Below are positions 1 through 8,828 of a stretch of DNA of 64,000 nt, piece after piece. Position 1 is the first letter of the stretch, and every line of letters starts with the position of its first letter. The notes under the pieces were generated by a model. That model had not been told where the DNA came from. It saw only the letters and a program-made list of their open reading frames with translations, and did no database searches. This stretch comes from Pelagibacteraceae bacterium (GTDB lineage: Bacteria; Pseudomonadota; Alphaproteobacteria; Pelagibacterales; Pelagibacteraceae): assembly GCA_022763425.1 (NCBI GenBank), contig JALEGD010000001.1:882572-946571 (forward strand), read 5' to 3'. A program made the position numbers and the translations under genes.

Positions 1-362
1 TTTCTATAAGTGACTGAAAAAACATTTGATTTTAAATCATTATCAGTGCTTTCGGTGTGAAAAATATTTGCGATAAGATTGCTGTCATTTTTTTTATCAA
101 TAAAATTATAACCTAAACCAACTGAGACGTATTCTTCATGATCTTTTGGAGCATTCATATTAAATGCTGTACTGTCAGAAGTGTATTTGGCAGATGAGGT
201 TGTTCCATCAATATAATGATCTTGGCTTGCAAAAATAGAAAAATTAAATTGATCAACAACGTCTATATTATCCGAAAAATTTCTATCTAGTGAAAATCCA
301 AGCTCGGGTTTTAATGTAATAAGATTTTCATTTTTAACATTTAACGCTAAATCACCACCTGA
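1..362 (-). pseudogene. Continuation of the autotransporter beta-barrel beyond the in-frame stop
   Basis: Reading on in frame from the TAG gives 120 codons without a stop, starting SGGDLALNV and passing LKPELGFSL, EEYVSVGLGYNF and FSVTYR. These are alternating amphipathic strands typical of the C-terminal half of an autotransporter barrel, and they join directly to the strands before the stop. The gene runs off the window at base 1, so its true end is not seen. This is either a decayed gene, a strain polymorphism, a sequencing error, or suppressed. Confidence 0.75.
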
Positions 363-365
363 CTA
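363..365 (-). other. In-frame amber codon splitting the autotransporter
   Basis: The codon order is ATT AAC TAG TCA GGT GGT. TAG is a normal stop here (accC, purN and pilB also end in TAG), so recoding of TAG is not supported. A single CAG to TAG change would explain it. Confidence 0.8.
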
Positions 366-3300
366 GTTAATATCATCTTTAAATTCATAAGAACCTTGTA
401 AAGACATTGATGGAGATAGTTGCCATCCACCAAGTTTTATTTTTTTTGTATACTGAGCAGAAGCATTAACGCCAAAATCATTGGTGCTAGATTTGTATGT
501 ATCATTTACAATACCGCCACCAACGCTAACATTTCTTTTTGAAGATGTGTGAGACAGGTATCCACCTGCAATTAAATTCACAGCATGATCTTTTTCATCT
601 ATTTGTTTAAAAATACTTGAATGAGCTGAATATGTTCTGCTTTCACCATAACTATCATTATAATCTGTATCAGATCCAGATAATCCATACGAATAGCCAT
701 TAAAATTACCTTCCGACATTTTATATTGCTCTCCAAATAAAATACCGTACGTATCATTTTGATATCCGGTATAATCAGATCCAATATTATCTCTTTTTGT
801 CTTAGCGCCATAAGTTCTAATAAATGCTGCGCTATCATTTGATGTAAAGGCACTTACTAATGTTTTGTTTTTATTATTCTTTAAAAAACCTAAAACAGAT
901 GTATCTGAATAATCATAATGCTCAGACCAGTTATTGCGATCACCGTATAGTCCAGATTCTTGAAGCTCAGCTAAGGATAAATTCGAGCTTCCTGACCTTG
1001 TAAAATTACCAACCGGTGATGAGGCTCCCATGCTCGTCACATTGCTCACTGCCTTTTGAAAAGCATTATGTGTTTTTTGAGCTTGTACTAGGCTTGTGGC
1101 AAGCACAGTTCCTTTTGCCTCTTTTAATTCGGAGTCGACAACACCAGAATTGGATACCCAGTAAGTTTTTAAAGAAGATAGTGTTGATGCTGTTGAGTTG
1201 TCAAAAATATCTGCCAATGTTTTTAAACTATTTGTTGATGTATTTGACCTTACACTTCCAGAACTTGAGCTTGCAGTTATTACTAATTTAACAAGGTTAT
1301 TGTCATAATCATAACTTAGGCTAGCTGAACCTCCATTAAAATTAGAACTATCTCCTCCTACTAAGCTTGCAAACGTATCTCCATCTGAAAGTGTTCCGCC
1401 TTGAATAATTGTATATGTAGTGTCTGAATAGGTTGCGTTTGTTACAGTTAAAGATAACGCTCCATCTAAATCAATTGTGCCATTTACGATAATTTTATCT
1501 GCTGAACTTGCATCAAGTTCGATATTTGTAGTTGATGATGAATCTAGCGTTAAATCTCCATCAATAGTTAATGTTCCAATACTATTTCCTGGAGCTAATG
1601 AACCACCACTTGCGTTGACATTTCCACCAATTGTACCACCCCCTCCAAGAGTACCTCCGTTAACTCTTACATCACCTGCAACAATTGTTTTACCGTTATC
1701 AGCTGCTGTACCTGCATAAAGTAATCCACCAGAAACTGTAACTAATCCAGTTTGAGTATTAACACCTCTTAATGTTAAAGTTCCCGAACCATCTTTTTTC
1801 AAGGTACCTGTGCCCGAGATAACACCTGTCATAATTTGATCGTCTGATGAATTAATTTCAAATTCACCAGAGTTAGCAACAGTTCCGGTATAAGTACCTG
1901 ATGAACCAATTCTGCCAGTAATTCGAAGCTTACCATTAGAAATTGTTGTGGCTCCTGTATAGGCGCTATCACCAGTTATAGTTAATGTGCCTGATCCTGA
2001 TTTGGATAAATCTGATGAACCACTTAATGCAGCAATATTTACAGCACTATCATTTGTTAATGTTGTATTGCCAGTTAATCGATTGGTTCCACCTAAAGTT
2101 AAAGCGCCAGTGTTGGATGAGTCCCCTAGCTCAATTGTTCCTTGAATATCTACATCTTCATCAAGTGATCTTGCTGTCGTATTATTACTTGATAACTTTC
2201 CACCTGTTAAAGTAATTTTTCCACTTCCAACTGCCGTATCATCCTCTATCATAACAACACCGCCAGAAATATCTGTTCCGCCAGAATGAGAATTGGATGC
2301 CTTTAAAGTAGTAGTTCCACCACTAAAAGCTAATTTTCCTGAACCTGTAAACTCACCAGTAAAACCAGACGAGGAAGCAACAGTTAATGTCTTTCCTGAA
2401 GCAATGTCAGTAGAGCCTGCTCCATTTAATTTTAAGATAGTATTATTTTCATTAACATCAAATGTACCTGTTACAGTTATAGTCGCTCCAGAGGATAAAC
2501 TGTCAGCAACATTAACTTGTAATATAGCGCCTGAATCAATTTCTATTGTGTTTGAATCAATAGATCCAGAACCGTTAATAACAAGTGTTCCTGCACTAAT
2601 CGTAGTAGATCCCGAATAAGTGTTGGTGCCCGATAAAGTTAAAGTTCCAGTACCTGATTTAGTTAATGCTCCTGTGCCAGAAATAATACCTGAAACTTCA
2701 GTTGATGTATTATCCCCACCTGCGGTTAGTGTATTGGAGCCTAGAGAAATTGCTCCAGCACCAGCTAAAGATCCAACAGTATCACTTGATCCAAGTGTGT
2801 ACGTTGCGCCACTTTCAACAGTAACTGCAGTTGAGTCATTTAAACTCCCTGAGACTTTCAAGGTACCGGCGCTTATTGTTGTGGTTCCAGAATAAGTATT
2901 TGTTGCCGATAAAGTTAAAGTCCCTGCACCATCTTTGGTTAAAGTTCCAGTACTGGTAGCAATTGGATCTGAAACTGTAATATTTCCTGATCCACCAAAA
3001 AATAAATTGTAAGTTCCTGTGACTGCGTTCCCGCTAGTAACATTTAAATTTAAAGTTCCAGAGTCTGAATTAATCCTAGAGTTTGCTCCTAGAGAGATTG
3101 CGCCTTCGAAAGTATTATTACCTGAAATATTTCTTAGGGCACCACCTGATTTATTTCCTGTTCCATTTAAAGTTAAAGGATCGCTTACTTTGATTGCTCC
3201 AGATAATTCTAAACTACCGCTATTTGACACCGTGGTTCCAACTGCAGTACTACCCAGTGCATCGTTGCTCGTAACTCTTAATGTTCCTTCAACTGTTATA

Positions 3301-3587
3301 AGTCCAGTAAGAGTATTGCTTCCACCCAAGGTCACAGTATCACTTTTTGAAATAAGCAAATTACCCTGTCCGCTAATCACATTACTATGTGTTGAGTCAC
3401 CAGCAGTTGATAATGTAAAACCTTTATTGATTATATAAGAAAGATCTTTGTCTAATACTAAAGATGTATCTTTATCTATAGTCTGAGTGCTGTCATCTTT
3501 TGCAAATACCCAATTTGAAAAAGATAATATAAAAAAAATCAATAAAACATACGTTTTAAATAAAAAAGTTTTTTTTAAAAATATCAC
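363..3587 (-). CDS. Autotransporter (type Va) with beta-strand repeat passenger, barrel cut by TAG
   Basis: Reads as a 1074-residue secreted protein. Residues 1-29 form a signal peptide ending NWVFA. Residues about 75-760 are Gly/Ser/Thr/Asn-rich autotransporter-associated beta-strand repeats of the type GTLTLSGTNTYSGSTTI. From about residue 930 a beta-barrel translocator domain begins (AAFIRTYGAKTKRD onward). The frame stops at TAG 363-365 in mid-barrel, but barrel-like sequence continues in the same frame to the window edge, so this product lacks the last strands and should not insert in the outer membrane. The start is GTG at 3587; no ATG precedes the signal peptide. It is divergent from the IalB-like gene with a 47 nt gap. 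Role in adhesion or biofilm is inferred from the family and from the neighbouring pilus genes. Confidence 0.85.
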   Translation of the reverse strand: MIFLKKTFLFKTYVLLIFFILSFSNWVFAKDDSTQTIDKDTSLVLDKDLSYIINKGFTLSTAGDSTHSNVISGQGNLLISKSDTVTLGGSNTLTGLITVEGTLRVTSNDALGSTAVGTTVSNSGSLELSGAIKVSDPLTLNGTGNKSGGALRNISGNNTFEGAISLGANSRINSDSGTLNLNVTSGNAVTGTYNLFFGGSGNITVSDPIATSTGTLTKDGAGTLTLSATNTYSGTTTISAGTLKVSGSLNDSTAVTVESGATYTLGSSDTVGSLAGAGAISLGSNTLTAGGDNTSTEVSGIISGTGALTKSGTGTLTLSGTNTYSGSTTISAGTLVINGSGSIDSNTIEIDSGAILQVNVADSLSSGATITVTGTFDVNENNTILKLNGAGSTDIASGKTLTVASSSGFTGEFTGSGKLAFSGGTTTLKASNSHSGGTDISGGVVMIEDDTAVGSGKITLTGGKLSSNNTTARSLDEDVDIQGTIELGDSSNTGALTLGGTNRLTGNTTLTNDSAVNIAALSGSSDLSKSGSGTLTITGDSAYTGATTISNGKLRITGRIGSSGTYTGTVANSGEFEINSSDDQIMTGVISGTGTLKKDGSGTLTLRGVNTQTGLVTVSGGLLYAGTAADNGKTIVAGDVRVNGGTLGGGGTIGGNVNASGGSLAPGNSIGTLTIDGDLTLDSSSTTNIELDASSADKIIVNGTIDLDGALSLTVTNATYSDTTYTIIQGGTLSDGDTFASLVGGDSSNFNGGSASLSYDYDNNLVKLVITASSSSGSVRSNTSTNSLKTLADIFDNSTASTLSSLKTYWVSNSGVVDSELKEAKGTVLATSLVQAQKTHNAFQKAVSNVTSMGASSPVGNFTRSGSSNLSLAELQESGLYGDRNNWSEHYDYSDTSVLGFLKNNKNKTLVSAFTSNDSAAFIRTYGAKTKRDNIGSDYTGYQNDTYGILFGEQYKMSEGNFNGYSYGLSGSDTDYNDSYGESRTYSAHSSIFKQIDEKDHAVNLIAGGYLSHTSSKRNVSVGGGIVNDTYKSSTNDFGVNASAQYTKKIKLGGWQLSPSMSLQGSYEFKDDIN
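1500..3360 (-). repeat. Degenerate passenger repeats of the autotransporter
   Basis: Imperfect repeats encode units with a G-TLTKSGTGTLTLSGTNTYSG core followed by a TTISAGTLKVSG-like strand. They are clearest at about 2560-2700 and 2830-2980, where the DNA also repeats. They would form one long right-handed beta-helix. Confidence 0.7.
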
Positions 3588-3634
3588 CTAATTTTAACTT
3601 TGAATTATTAATTTAATTTTATATAGATTATTTA

Positions 3635-4213
3635 ATGTATAATCATCATATTTCAAAATTTATTATAAATTTAATCTTTGCTTATTTTTTTATTATTTTA
3701 TTTCTAGGAATTACTTCAACAATATCATTTGCAAAAGAACCGCCAAAAATCAAAACCCAACAGTTTCAATCATGGACTGTTAGATGTGTAGAAGCTGAAA
3801 AGAAAGAACAATGTGAAATGCTGCAAACATTAAAAGTGAACCAGACTAATCTTCAATATACTCTTGCTTATAATGCTTTTAAAAACAAATCAGGTAAAAT
3901 TAAAGAAAGCCTTTTAGTTGTAGTTCCGCTTGGTGTGAATTTGCAAAAAAGAATTGCACTTCGTTTTGATGGAAAAAATCAATTGAACATTCCATATTCA
4001 AAATGTGAAACTTTCGGATGTATTACAACATTAAATAATAATACAAAAGATAAAATAACGTTAGCTGTTTTTGATAAAATTAAAAAAGGATTTGAAGAAT
4101 CAAGTTTTTTAGAAATAGCGGTACAGGGTTTTTCTGAAAAACCCGTTGTCATCAAAACTTCTGTTTTGGGATTTAAAAACGCTTACAATAATTTAAAAAG
4201 TAAAATTAATTAA
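3635..4213 (+). CDS. Invasion-associated locus B (IalB) family exported protein
   Basis: A 192-residue protein with an N-terminal signal peptide (hydrophobic stretch about residues 11-32, ending SFAKE). The mature part matches the IalB family: W-T-V-R-C near the start, a second Cys in EQCEML, the VPLGVNL segment, then Y-S-K-C and F-G-C, giving four cysteines that could pair as two disulfides. IalB proteins are alphaproteobacterial periplasmic or surface proteins first linked to host-cell invasion by Bartonella; in free-living relatives the role is unknown. It is divergent from the autotransporter. Its stop interlocks with that of the convergent pilin gene in TTAA at 4210-4213. Confidence 0.8.
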   Translation: MYNHHISKFIINLIFAYFFIILFLGITSTISFAKEPPKIKTQQFQSWTVRCVEAEKKEQCEMLQTLKVNQTNLQYTLAYNAFKNKSGKIKESLLVVVPLGVNLQKRIALRFDGKNQLNIPYSKCETFGCITTLNNNTKDKITLAVFDKIKKGFEESSFLEIAVQGFSEKPVVIKTSVLGFKNAYNNLKSKIN

Positions 4214-4929
4214 TAACTTGCATCAGTTGAGATGCTTATTGCGGGATTAGTCCATCCATCAGATCCACATAAAGCTTGTCCGGCTGCTACAGTCATAAAT
4301 GGCATTGATGCATTAAAACGATCTGCGACAGGAACATTAACGTAACCTCTATTAAACCATTCTGAATGCATTACACCGGTTGCGTTTGAAACTGCATTTC
4401 CTCCAGTTAAAGCATTAGTATCAGTTCTATCAGATCCAGCCAAACCATCTTCATAATATGCAATTGAATGAAACATGGAGTCTTGTATTTTACAGTTCCA
4501 TCCTAATTGAAATCCACCACCACGGTGACAAACAATTTGAAACATACCTTTTTTGTGTAAATTTTGAGCTTGAGTATCAATAGTAATCATTTTTTTTGAT
4601 GGTATCCATGGATTCACCATATCCTTAAAATGTTCTTTAACTGAATAAACGAATTGACCACAGGTACTTTCGGATGAAATTTTATTTCCTGTAGCGGTTC
4701 CATCAGTATCAATTTCATTCATAGCTGATGATAATTCGTTTGCTACTACTGTGTATTCAAAGTCTATCGCTTTTAAAACTGTAAGCACATTCTGATCAAA
4801 AACTTTTCGCTTAGCATTTTCAACGTATCGATCGTAACCAACAATACCAACTCCAGCTAATACACCAATGATTGCTACAACAACAAGAAGTTCAACTAAA
4901 GAAAATCCTTTTTGAAATGATTTGTACAT
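4210..4929 (-). CDS. Type IV pilin-like protein 1 (group A)
   Basis: A 239-residue prepilin. The leader is 8 residues, with prepilin peptidase cleavage expected between Gly8 and Phe9 of KGFSLVELL; Glu at mature position 5 is present. A hydrophobic helix runs to about residue 30. The globular part has Cys90, Cys134, Cys146 and Cys221, the four-cysteine pattern shared by all five pilins of the window. It also has the shared blocks VNPWIP, ITIDT and HKKG. The C-terminus ends DASY. It is closest to pilin 4 (12886-13662): both read FEYTVV-NELSSAMNEI after the helix. Last gene of the pilin 3-2-1 run, 24 nt after pilin 2. A purine-rich AGGAAG lies immediately before the ATG. Confidence 0.88.
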   Translation of the reverse strand: MYKSFQKGFSLVELLVVVAIIGVLAGVGIVGYDRYVENAKRKVFDQNVLTVLKAIDFEYTVVANELSSAMNEIDTDGTATGNKISSESTCGQFVYSVKEHFKDMVNPWIPSKKMITIDTQAQNLHKKGMFQIVCHRGGGFQLGWNCKIQDSMFHSIAYYEDGLAGSDRTDTNALTGGNAVSNATGVMHSEWFNRGYVNVPVADRFNASMPFMTVAAGQALCGSDGWTNPAISISTDASY

Positions 4930-4953
4930 TCTTCCTAAACATCAAATATTTTT

Positions 4954-5679
4954 TTAAGAACAAGGTTGTCCGCTTGATCCGCCACAAGAACCTCCGGCGT
5001 CTGCTGCTATTGTATTATTCTGAATATACCACGGTGTGGGGTTTCCGCAGTCTGCTTGGGCCTCGGCTTGTGTTGCCCTTTTATTTCCACCAAAAAATTT
5101 TATCCAGACACAATCTGATTGTGTTTCAGTTAAATCAGTTGTTCCAGGCATCATTGTTCCCCCGCATAATCCATCTGTCGTATTCCACCTACCTCTATCT
5201 TTAAGATAATTTATAACTAAAACTCTACAAGCGTCCATACCGATTGGACAGCCTCCGCCATTACCAAAATTTCCAAACATTGAATAACAAACGAGTTGTA
5301 TCTGTCCTTGGCGATGAGCTGATTGCCCTACTGTATCAACGGTTATAGCTTCTAAACTTGGATTCCAAGGATTTTTAAATTCTGCAAAATGTTCCTTAAC
5401 ACTAAATAAGAAGTCATTACAAGTTGTTGAAGAACTAATTTTATTTCCAGTTGCTGTACCACTTGAATTTACCTCATTCACTGCACTTGATAATTCGTTA
5501 TTAGCGACAGTTAACTCGAAACCAACTGCTCTTGAGACTGTTTCATAGTTTTGTATTGCAACTTTAATTCTAGCATTATTAACGTATCGATCGTAACCAA
5601 CAATTCCAACTCCAGCTAATACACCAATAATTGCTACAACAACTAATAATTCTACTAATGAAAAACCTTTTTGACTCAT
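4954..5679 (-). CDS. Type IV pilin-like protein 2, cysteine-rich (group B)
   Basis: A 241-residue prepilin with leader MSQKG and cleavage before FSLVELL; mature Glu5 is present. The N-terminal helix and the GYDRYVNNAR segment are nearly the same as in the other four pilins. The globular domain has nine cysteines (87, 131, 144, 151, 172, 190, 211, 232, 240), against four in the others, and ends in a Gly/Ser/Cys-rich tail. The shared blocks NPWNPS and ITVDT are present. The GGGCPI motif links it to pilin 5 (13703-14365). It lies between pilins 3 and 1 on the same strand with short gaps (35 and 24 nt), so the three are probably co-transcribed. Confidence 0.87.
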   Translation of the reverse strand: MSQKGFSLVELLVVVAIIGVLAGVGIVGYDRYVNNARIKVAIQNYETVSRAVGFELTVANNELSSAVNEVNSSGTATGNKISSSTTCNDFLFSVKEHFAEFKNPWNPSLEAITVDTVGQSAHRQGQIQLVCYSMFGNFGNGGGCPIGMDACRVLVINYLKDRGRWNTTDGLCGGTMMPGTTDLTETQSDCVWIKFFGGNKRATQAEAQADCGNPTPWYIQNNTIAADAGGSCGGSSGQPCS

Positions 5680-5714
5680 TTGTTTTAAATAATATAATTT
5701 TATAAAATTAACAA

Positions 5715-6446
5715 TTAATAATCTGCTTCAGACAAAATAGCATTTGTAACTTTCCAAGCCCCATAAGTAGGATCGGTATTGGCTGAGGTATCAGCCCAAC
5801 CACAGTCGGCTTTTTTCTGTGGCCAATTTGTAGAAAAATTTCCACCTCCTATGTACGCAACTATTTCTTTTGGATTTGGACCAGTTCCCTGTGAACCTCT
5901 GTCTGTAAAATAAGTATGAACTCGAGCAGCTGCAGCTCCTGAACTAATGGCGCAACCTGATCCTGAACCAAAACCACCGTTTGTTAGATAACAATACATC
6001 TGAATATGACCTTTTTTATGATTTGCTCTTCCCTCAGTATCAATGGTTATTGCTTTTTTTCCTTTGACCCATGGATTTTCAAAACCTTTTTCACTCGTCT
6101 CAAAATGTTTTTTTAATGACCAAACAAAATTGTAACAGGTTGTAAATTCTCCAACCTTTGAAGCTGTAGCTTCAGTAACACCAGAAGTCGTTGGTGTACC
6201 ATCGGCATCTCTTTGGATCCAATTACCCATGTTATCTCTCTCTTTCATCGCAGATCCAAGTTGGTTTGATAATATTGTAAATTCAGTTTCAACTGCACGA
6301 ACAATGTTATTATGCATTTGTTCTAAAACTTTTCGTTTGGTGTTTTCTACGTACCTGTCGTATCCAACAACACCAACACCAGCTAATACACCAATGATTG
6401 CAACAACAACTAATAATTCTACTAGTGAAAAACCTTTATTACCCAT
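5715..6446 (-). CDS. Type IV pilin-like protein 3 (group B)
   Basis: A 243-residue prepilin with leader MGNKG before FSLVELL and Glu5. Cysteines are at 104, 152, 165 and 215, which keep the family order but shift because of a 15-17 residue insertion (about residues 76-95) where pilins 1, 2, 4 and 5 have the short GTATGNKI segment. The motifs ADCGW and a terminal EADY relate it to pilin 5 and to the other C-termini. First of the pilin 3-2-1 run. Its start lies 25 nt after the end of the REC-PP2C phosphatase gene, so the phosphatase and these pilins could share a transcript. Confidence 0.87.
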   Translation of the reverse strand: MGNKGFSLVELLVVVAIIGVLAGVGVVGYDRYVENTKRKVLEQMHNNIVRAVETEFTILSNQLGSAMKERDNMGNWIQRDADGTPTTSGVTEATASKVGEFTTCYNFVWSLKKHFETSEKGFENPWVKGKKAITIDTEGRANHKKGHIQMYCYLTNGGFGSGSGCAISSGAAAARVHTYFTDRGSQGTGPNPKEIVAYIGGGNFSTNWPQKKADCGWADTSANTDPTYGAWKVTNAILSEADY

Positions 6447-6471
6447 GCTTCAATTTTTATTAATTTTAGTT

Positions 6472-8082
6472 TTAGATTTCAATACCTAAAATAGTAATAT
6501 CATCATGCAACTTTTGATTTTCAATAATTAATGACTGATTGATTGATTTGATGACAGACTTAATAGAGTCATGCTTTAAATGATTTATAGTATTTTTTAC
6601 TCCATCTCTTCCAAACTCTTCTCCTGATAAAGTTTTTCCTTCTGTTACTCCATCTGTAAACGTTAAAAAAAGAGCATTTTCATTTTTTGGATGATAAGTT
6701 TGTAAAACAAAGTCATTAAGTTCAATTTCCATCATTCCCATTGGAGGAGATTTACTCTCGAGATCAACAAATGAACCGTTATCTTTTGCAATCATGACTG
6801 GCTCGTGTCCAGCATTTATAAATTCGATAGCTTTGATTTTTTTGTAATAAATTCCCATGACAAGGGTTACAAACATTCCTTGGGATGAGGTTTCGCATAA
6901 TTCCTTGTTTACTCTCCATGCAATTTTTTGAATATTTTTTTCTATTTTAGTTAAACTTCTAAAAAGTGCAGAAGTTTTTGCCATTAAAATTCCAGCATGC
7001 ATTCCTTTGCCTGATACATCAGCTAAAATAAATGCATATCGATCGCTATCAATATCAATGCAATCATAAAAATCTCCGGAAACACCTTTTGCAGCAATAT
7101 TACTTGCATAAAAATTATCTGGAAAATAAGCTTCAGATGGAATTAAACTTTTTTGAACATCTGCAGCAACTTGTAAATCATGTTTTTCACGGTCTCTAAA
7201 TTTTTTTCTCTCTAAAGAAGAATAAATTTTTGCTTTTAACAATGTACTATTAATTGGTTTAGTTAAATATTCATCAACGCCAGCTTCTATACATCTTACA
7301 ATTGTATCTTCTTCTTTAAAACCACTGATCATTATGACAGGAATATCTTTAAGTTTAAAACTTTGTTTCATTTCCATTAAAACTTCATAACCATTTTTTC
7401 TAGGCATCAATACATCAAGCAAAACAGTATCGTAATCAGATTTATTAAGTTCATTCATTGCCTCTACCCCATCAAAGCAAGTCATTGTTTTGTGTCCTTC
7501 TCTTTTCAATTGTCTCTCGATCATTTCGCAATTACTTTTATTATCATCAACAATTAAAATTTTACCTGTAATCAAATTATTTTTATCTTGCTTAGCCAAA
7601 GGCTTAATCATCGATGCAAGTTTGTTTAAAATTTCACTTTCTTCAGAATTTGTTTTTTGTTCTTGCGTTGATAGGTTTAATTGAACAAGTTGCTCTAAAT
7701 TCGAATTAAATTTTTTTGTCTCTTCTAATAAATTTTTTATATCAGGATAGTTTTGATGTGATGGATCAAGATCCTCTAAAATCATTTCACTGTAACCAAG
7801 TATAATATTAATAACATTCCTTAAATCATGCCTCGTTTTTTTTTGGTATTCTAAAACTTCATTAGACTCTAAATTTAAAACATCATCTGAAACTGCATGA
7901 TTAATTTCATCGATCAGTTTTTTAGATGCATCAATAATTTTATTTAACTCATCATCAAACTCTTCAAGTGATTGGGAGACGCTTTTTTCATTTAAAATAT
8001 TAGCATATGATAAAATAATATTTGATGGCTCTAATAAACGCTGTTTAAGCGCTTCTATATTATTTCTATCAATTGAAGACAT
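6472..8082 (-). CDS. Receiver plus PP2C (RsbU/SpoIIE-type) phosphatase with N-terminal H-box helix
   Basis: About 536 residues from the ATG at 8082; an in-frame TTG at 8088 is less likely. There are three parts. Residues about 75-135 look like a histidine kinase dimerisation helix pair (RHDLRNVIN, His86) but no ATPase domain follows. A receiver domain spans about 174-290 (phosphoacceptor Asp223, Lys in TKP). A PP2C/SpoIIE-type serine phosphatase spans about 305-536, with metal-binding motifs SGDFYD, ADVSGKG, FTDGVTEG and HDDITIL. Such proteins dephosphorylate an anti-sigma antagonist when the receiver is phosphorylated. No antagonist (STAS) gene was seen here, but an RsbW-like kinase lies at 28129-28518. 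Its position upstream of pilin 3 suggests, by inference, control of the pili. Confidence 0.85.
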   Translation of the reverse strand: MSSIDRNNIEALKQRLLEPSNIILSYANILNEKSVSQSLEEFDDELNKIIDASKKLIDEINHAVSDDVLNLESNEVLEYQKKTRHDLRNVINIILGYSEMILEDLDPSHQNYPDIKNLLEETKKFNSNLEQLVQLNLSTQEQKTNSEESEILNKLASMIKPLAKQDKNNLITGKILIVDDNKSNCEMIERQLKREGHKTMTCFDGVEAMNELNKSDYDTVLLDVLMPRKNGYEVLMEMKQSFKLKDIPVIMISGFKEEDTIVRCIEAGVDEYLTKPINSTLLKAKIYSSLERKKFRDREKHDLQVAADVQKSLIPSEAYFPDNFYASNIAAKGVSGDFYDCIDIDSDRYAFILADVSGKGMHAGILMAKTSALFRSLTKIEKNIQKIAWRVNKELCETSSQGMFVTLVMGIYYKKIKAIEFINAGHEPVMIAKDNGSFVDLESKSPPMGMMEIELNDFVLQTYHPKNENALFLTFTDGVTEGKTLSGEEFGRDGVKNTINHLKHDSIKSVIKSINQSLIIENQKLHDDITILGIEI

Positions 8083-8174
8083 ATGCAATGATACTTAACA
8101 TAATTGATTAATAATCTAAAAAAAATTTAGATTATAATGTTAAAAAAATAGGTAAATTAATATAAAGAATAACA

Positions 8175-8828
8175 ATGTTAAGAGCGCTTAAAGTACTCAC
8201 TATTTCTATCTTTTTTTTATCTAGTACCATTGCTTTTGCATCAAACCTCATCTTGTTTGATAAACCCATCAAGGAATACAGAATAAAAAACTATGACGGT
8301 GAAAATAAAATTAGCAGAATTAAAAGCTTAGATGATGAGGTTATCATTACCCATAAATCTAGTAGTTCGGCATCTGGGTTATTTTACGATATTAATATTA
8401 ATTTACGAAAACAAGGTTATCGTTATTTAAATTTTGAATGGAAAGTTGAAAAATTCAAAAATACAGATGAGACAAAGAAAAAATTTCATGATTTTCCAGC
8501 TCGAGTTTATCTCACTTATAAAGATGGGGTGATGCCATGGAACAAGTATTTTATAAACTACGTGTTTTCTAATACCAATTTAAAAAATACTCATTGGAAA
8601 AGTCCATATAACAACCTGTTTACCAAATCATATGATGTTGCCTTAAACGGTTACCATGATCCAGGTTTTTATTGGATAAAACACAAAATAGATTTAAGAA
8701 ATGATATTCAAAAATTTTGGAACATCGATATTGATTACTTAGAATCAATTGCCTTAATGGTTGATACCGATAATACAAAAACAAAAACTGAAACTTCTTT
8801 TAAAAATATTTATTTAAGTAAAAACTGA
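8175..8828 (+). CDS. DUF3047 family periplasmic protein
   Basis: A 217-residue protein with a signal peptide (hydrophobic about 7-22, ending AFAS). The mature part carries the DUF3047 hallmarks: the hydrophobic strand LNFEWKVEKF, KFHDFPARVYLTY, a short HWKSPY motif, and ALMVDTDNTKTKTE near the end. The function of the family is not known; the fold is likely a beta-sandwich resembling carbohydrate-binding modules, which is inference. Its TGA overlaps the ATG of the hybrid kinase gene by one base (TGATG at 8826-8830), so the two are translationally coupled and probably work together. An 86-92 nt gap separates it from the divergent phosphatase gene. Confidence 0.75.
   Translation: MLRALKVLTISIFFLSSTIAFASNLILFDKPIKEYRIKNYDGENKISRIKSLDDEVIITHKSSSSASGLFYDININLRKQGYRYLNFEWKVEKFKNTDETKKKFHDFPARVYLTYKDGVMPWNKYFINYVFSNTNLKNTHWKSPYNNLFTKSYDVALNGYHDPGFYWIKHKIDLRNDIQKFWNIDIDYLESIALMVDTDNTKTKTETSFKNIYLSKN

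Noticed and set aside
363-365. Recoding of TAG to an amino acid in this organism.
   Set aside because: accC, purN and pilB end in TAG at the normal family length, so TAG is read as stop.
599-3438. Several open frames of 70-140 codons antisense or out of frame inside the autotransporter gene.
   Set aside because: They mirror the low-complexity repeats on the other strand, have no signal or domain, and are far better explained by the secreted repeat protein.
4126-4144. Perfect hairpin GGGTTTTTCTGAAAAACCC near the 3' end of the IalB-like gene.
   Set aside because: It encodes in-frame protein sequence and has no U-tract on either strand. A terminator role for the pilin operon is possible but not supported.
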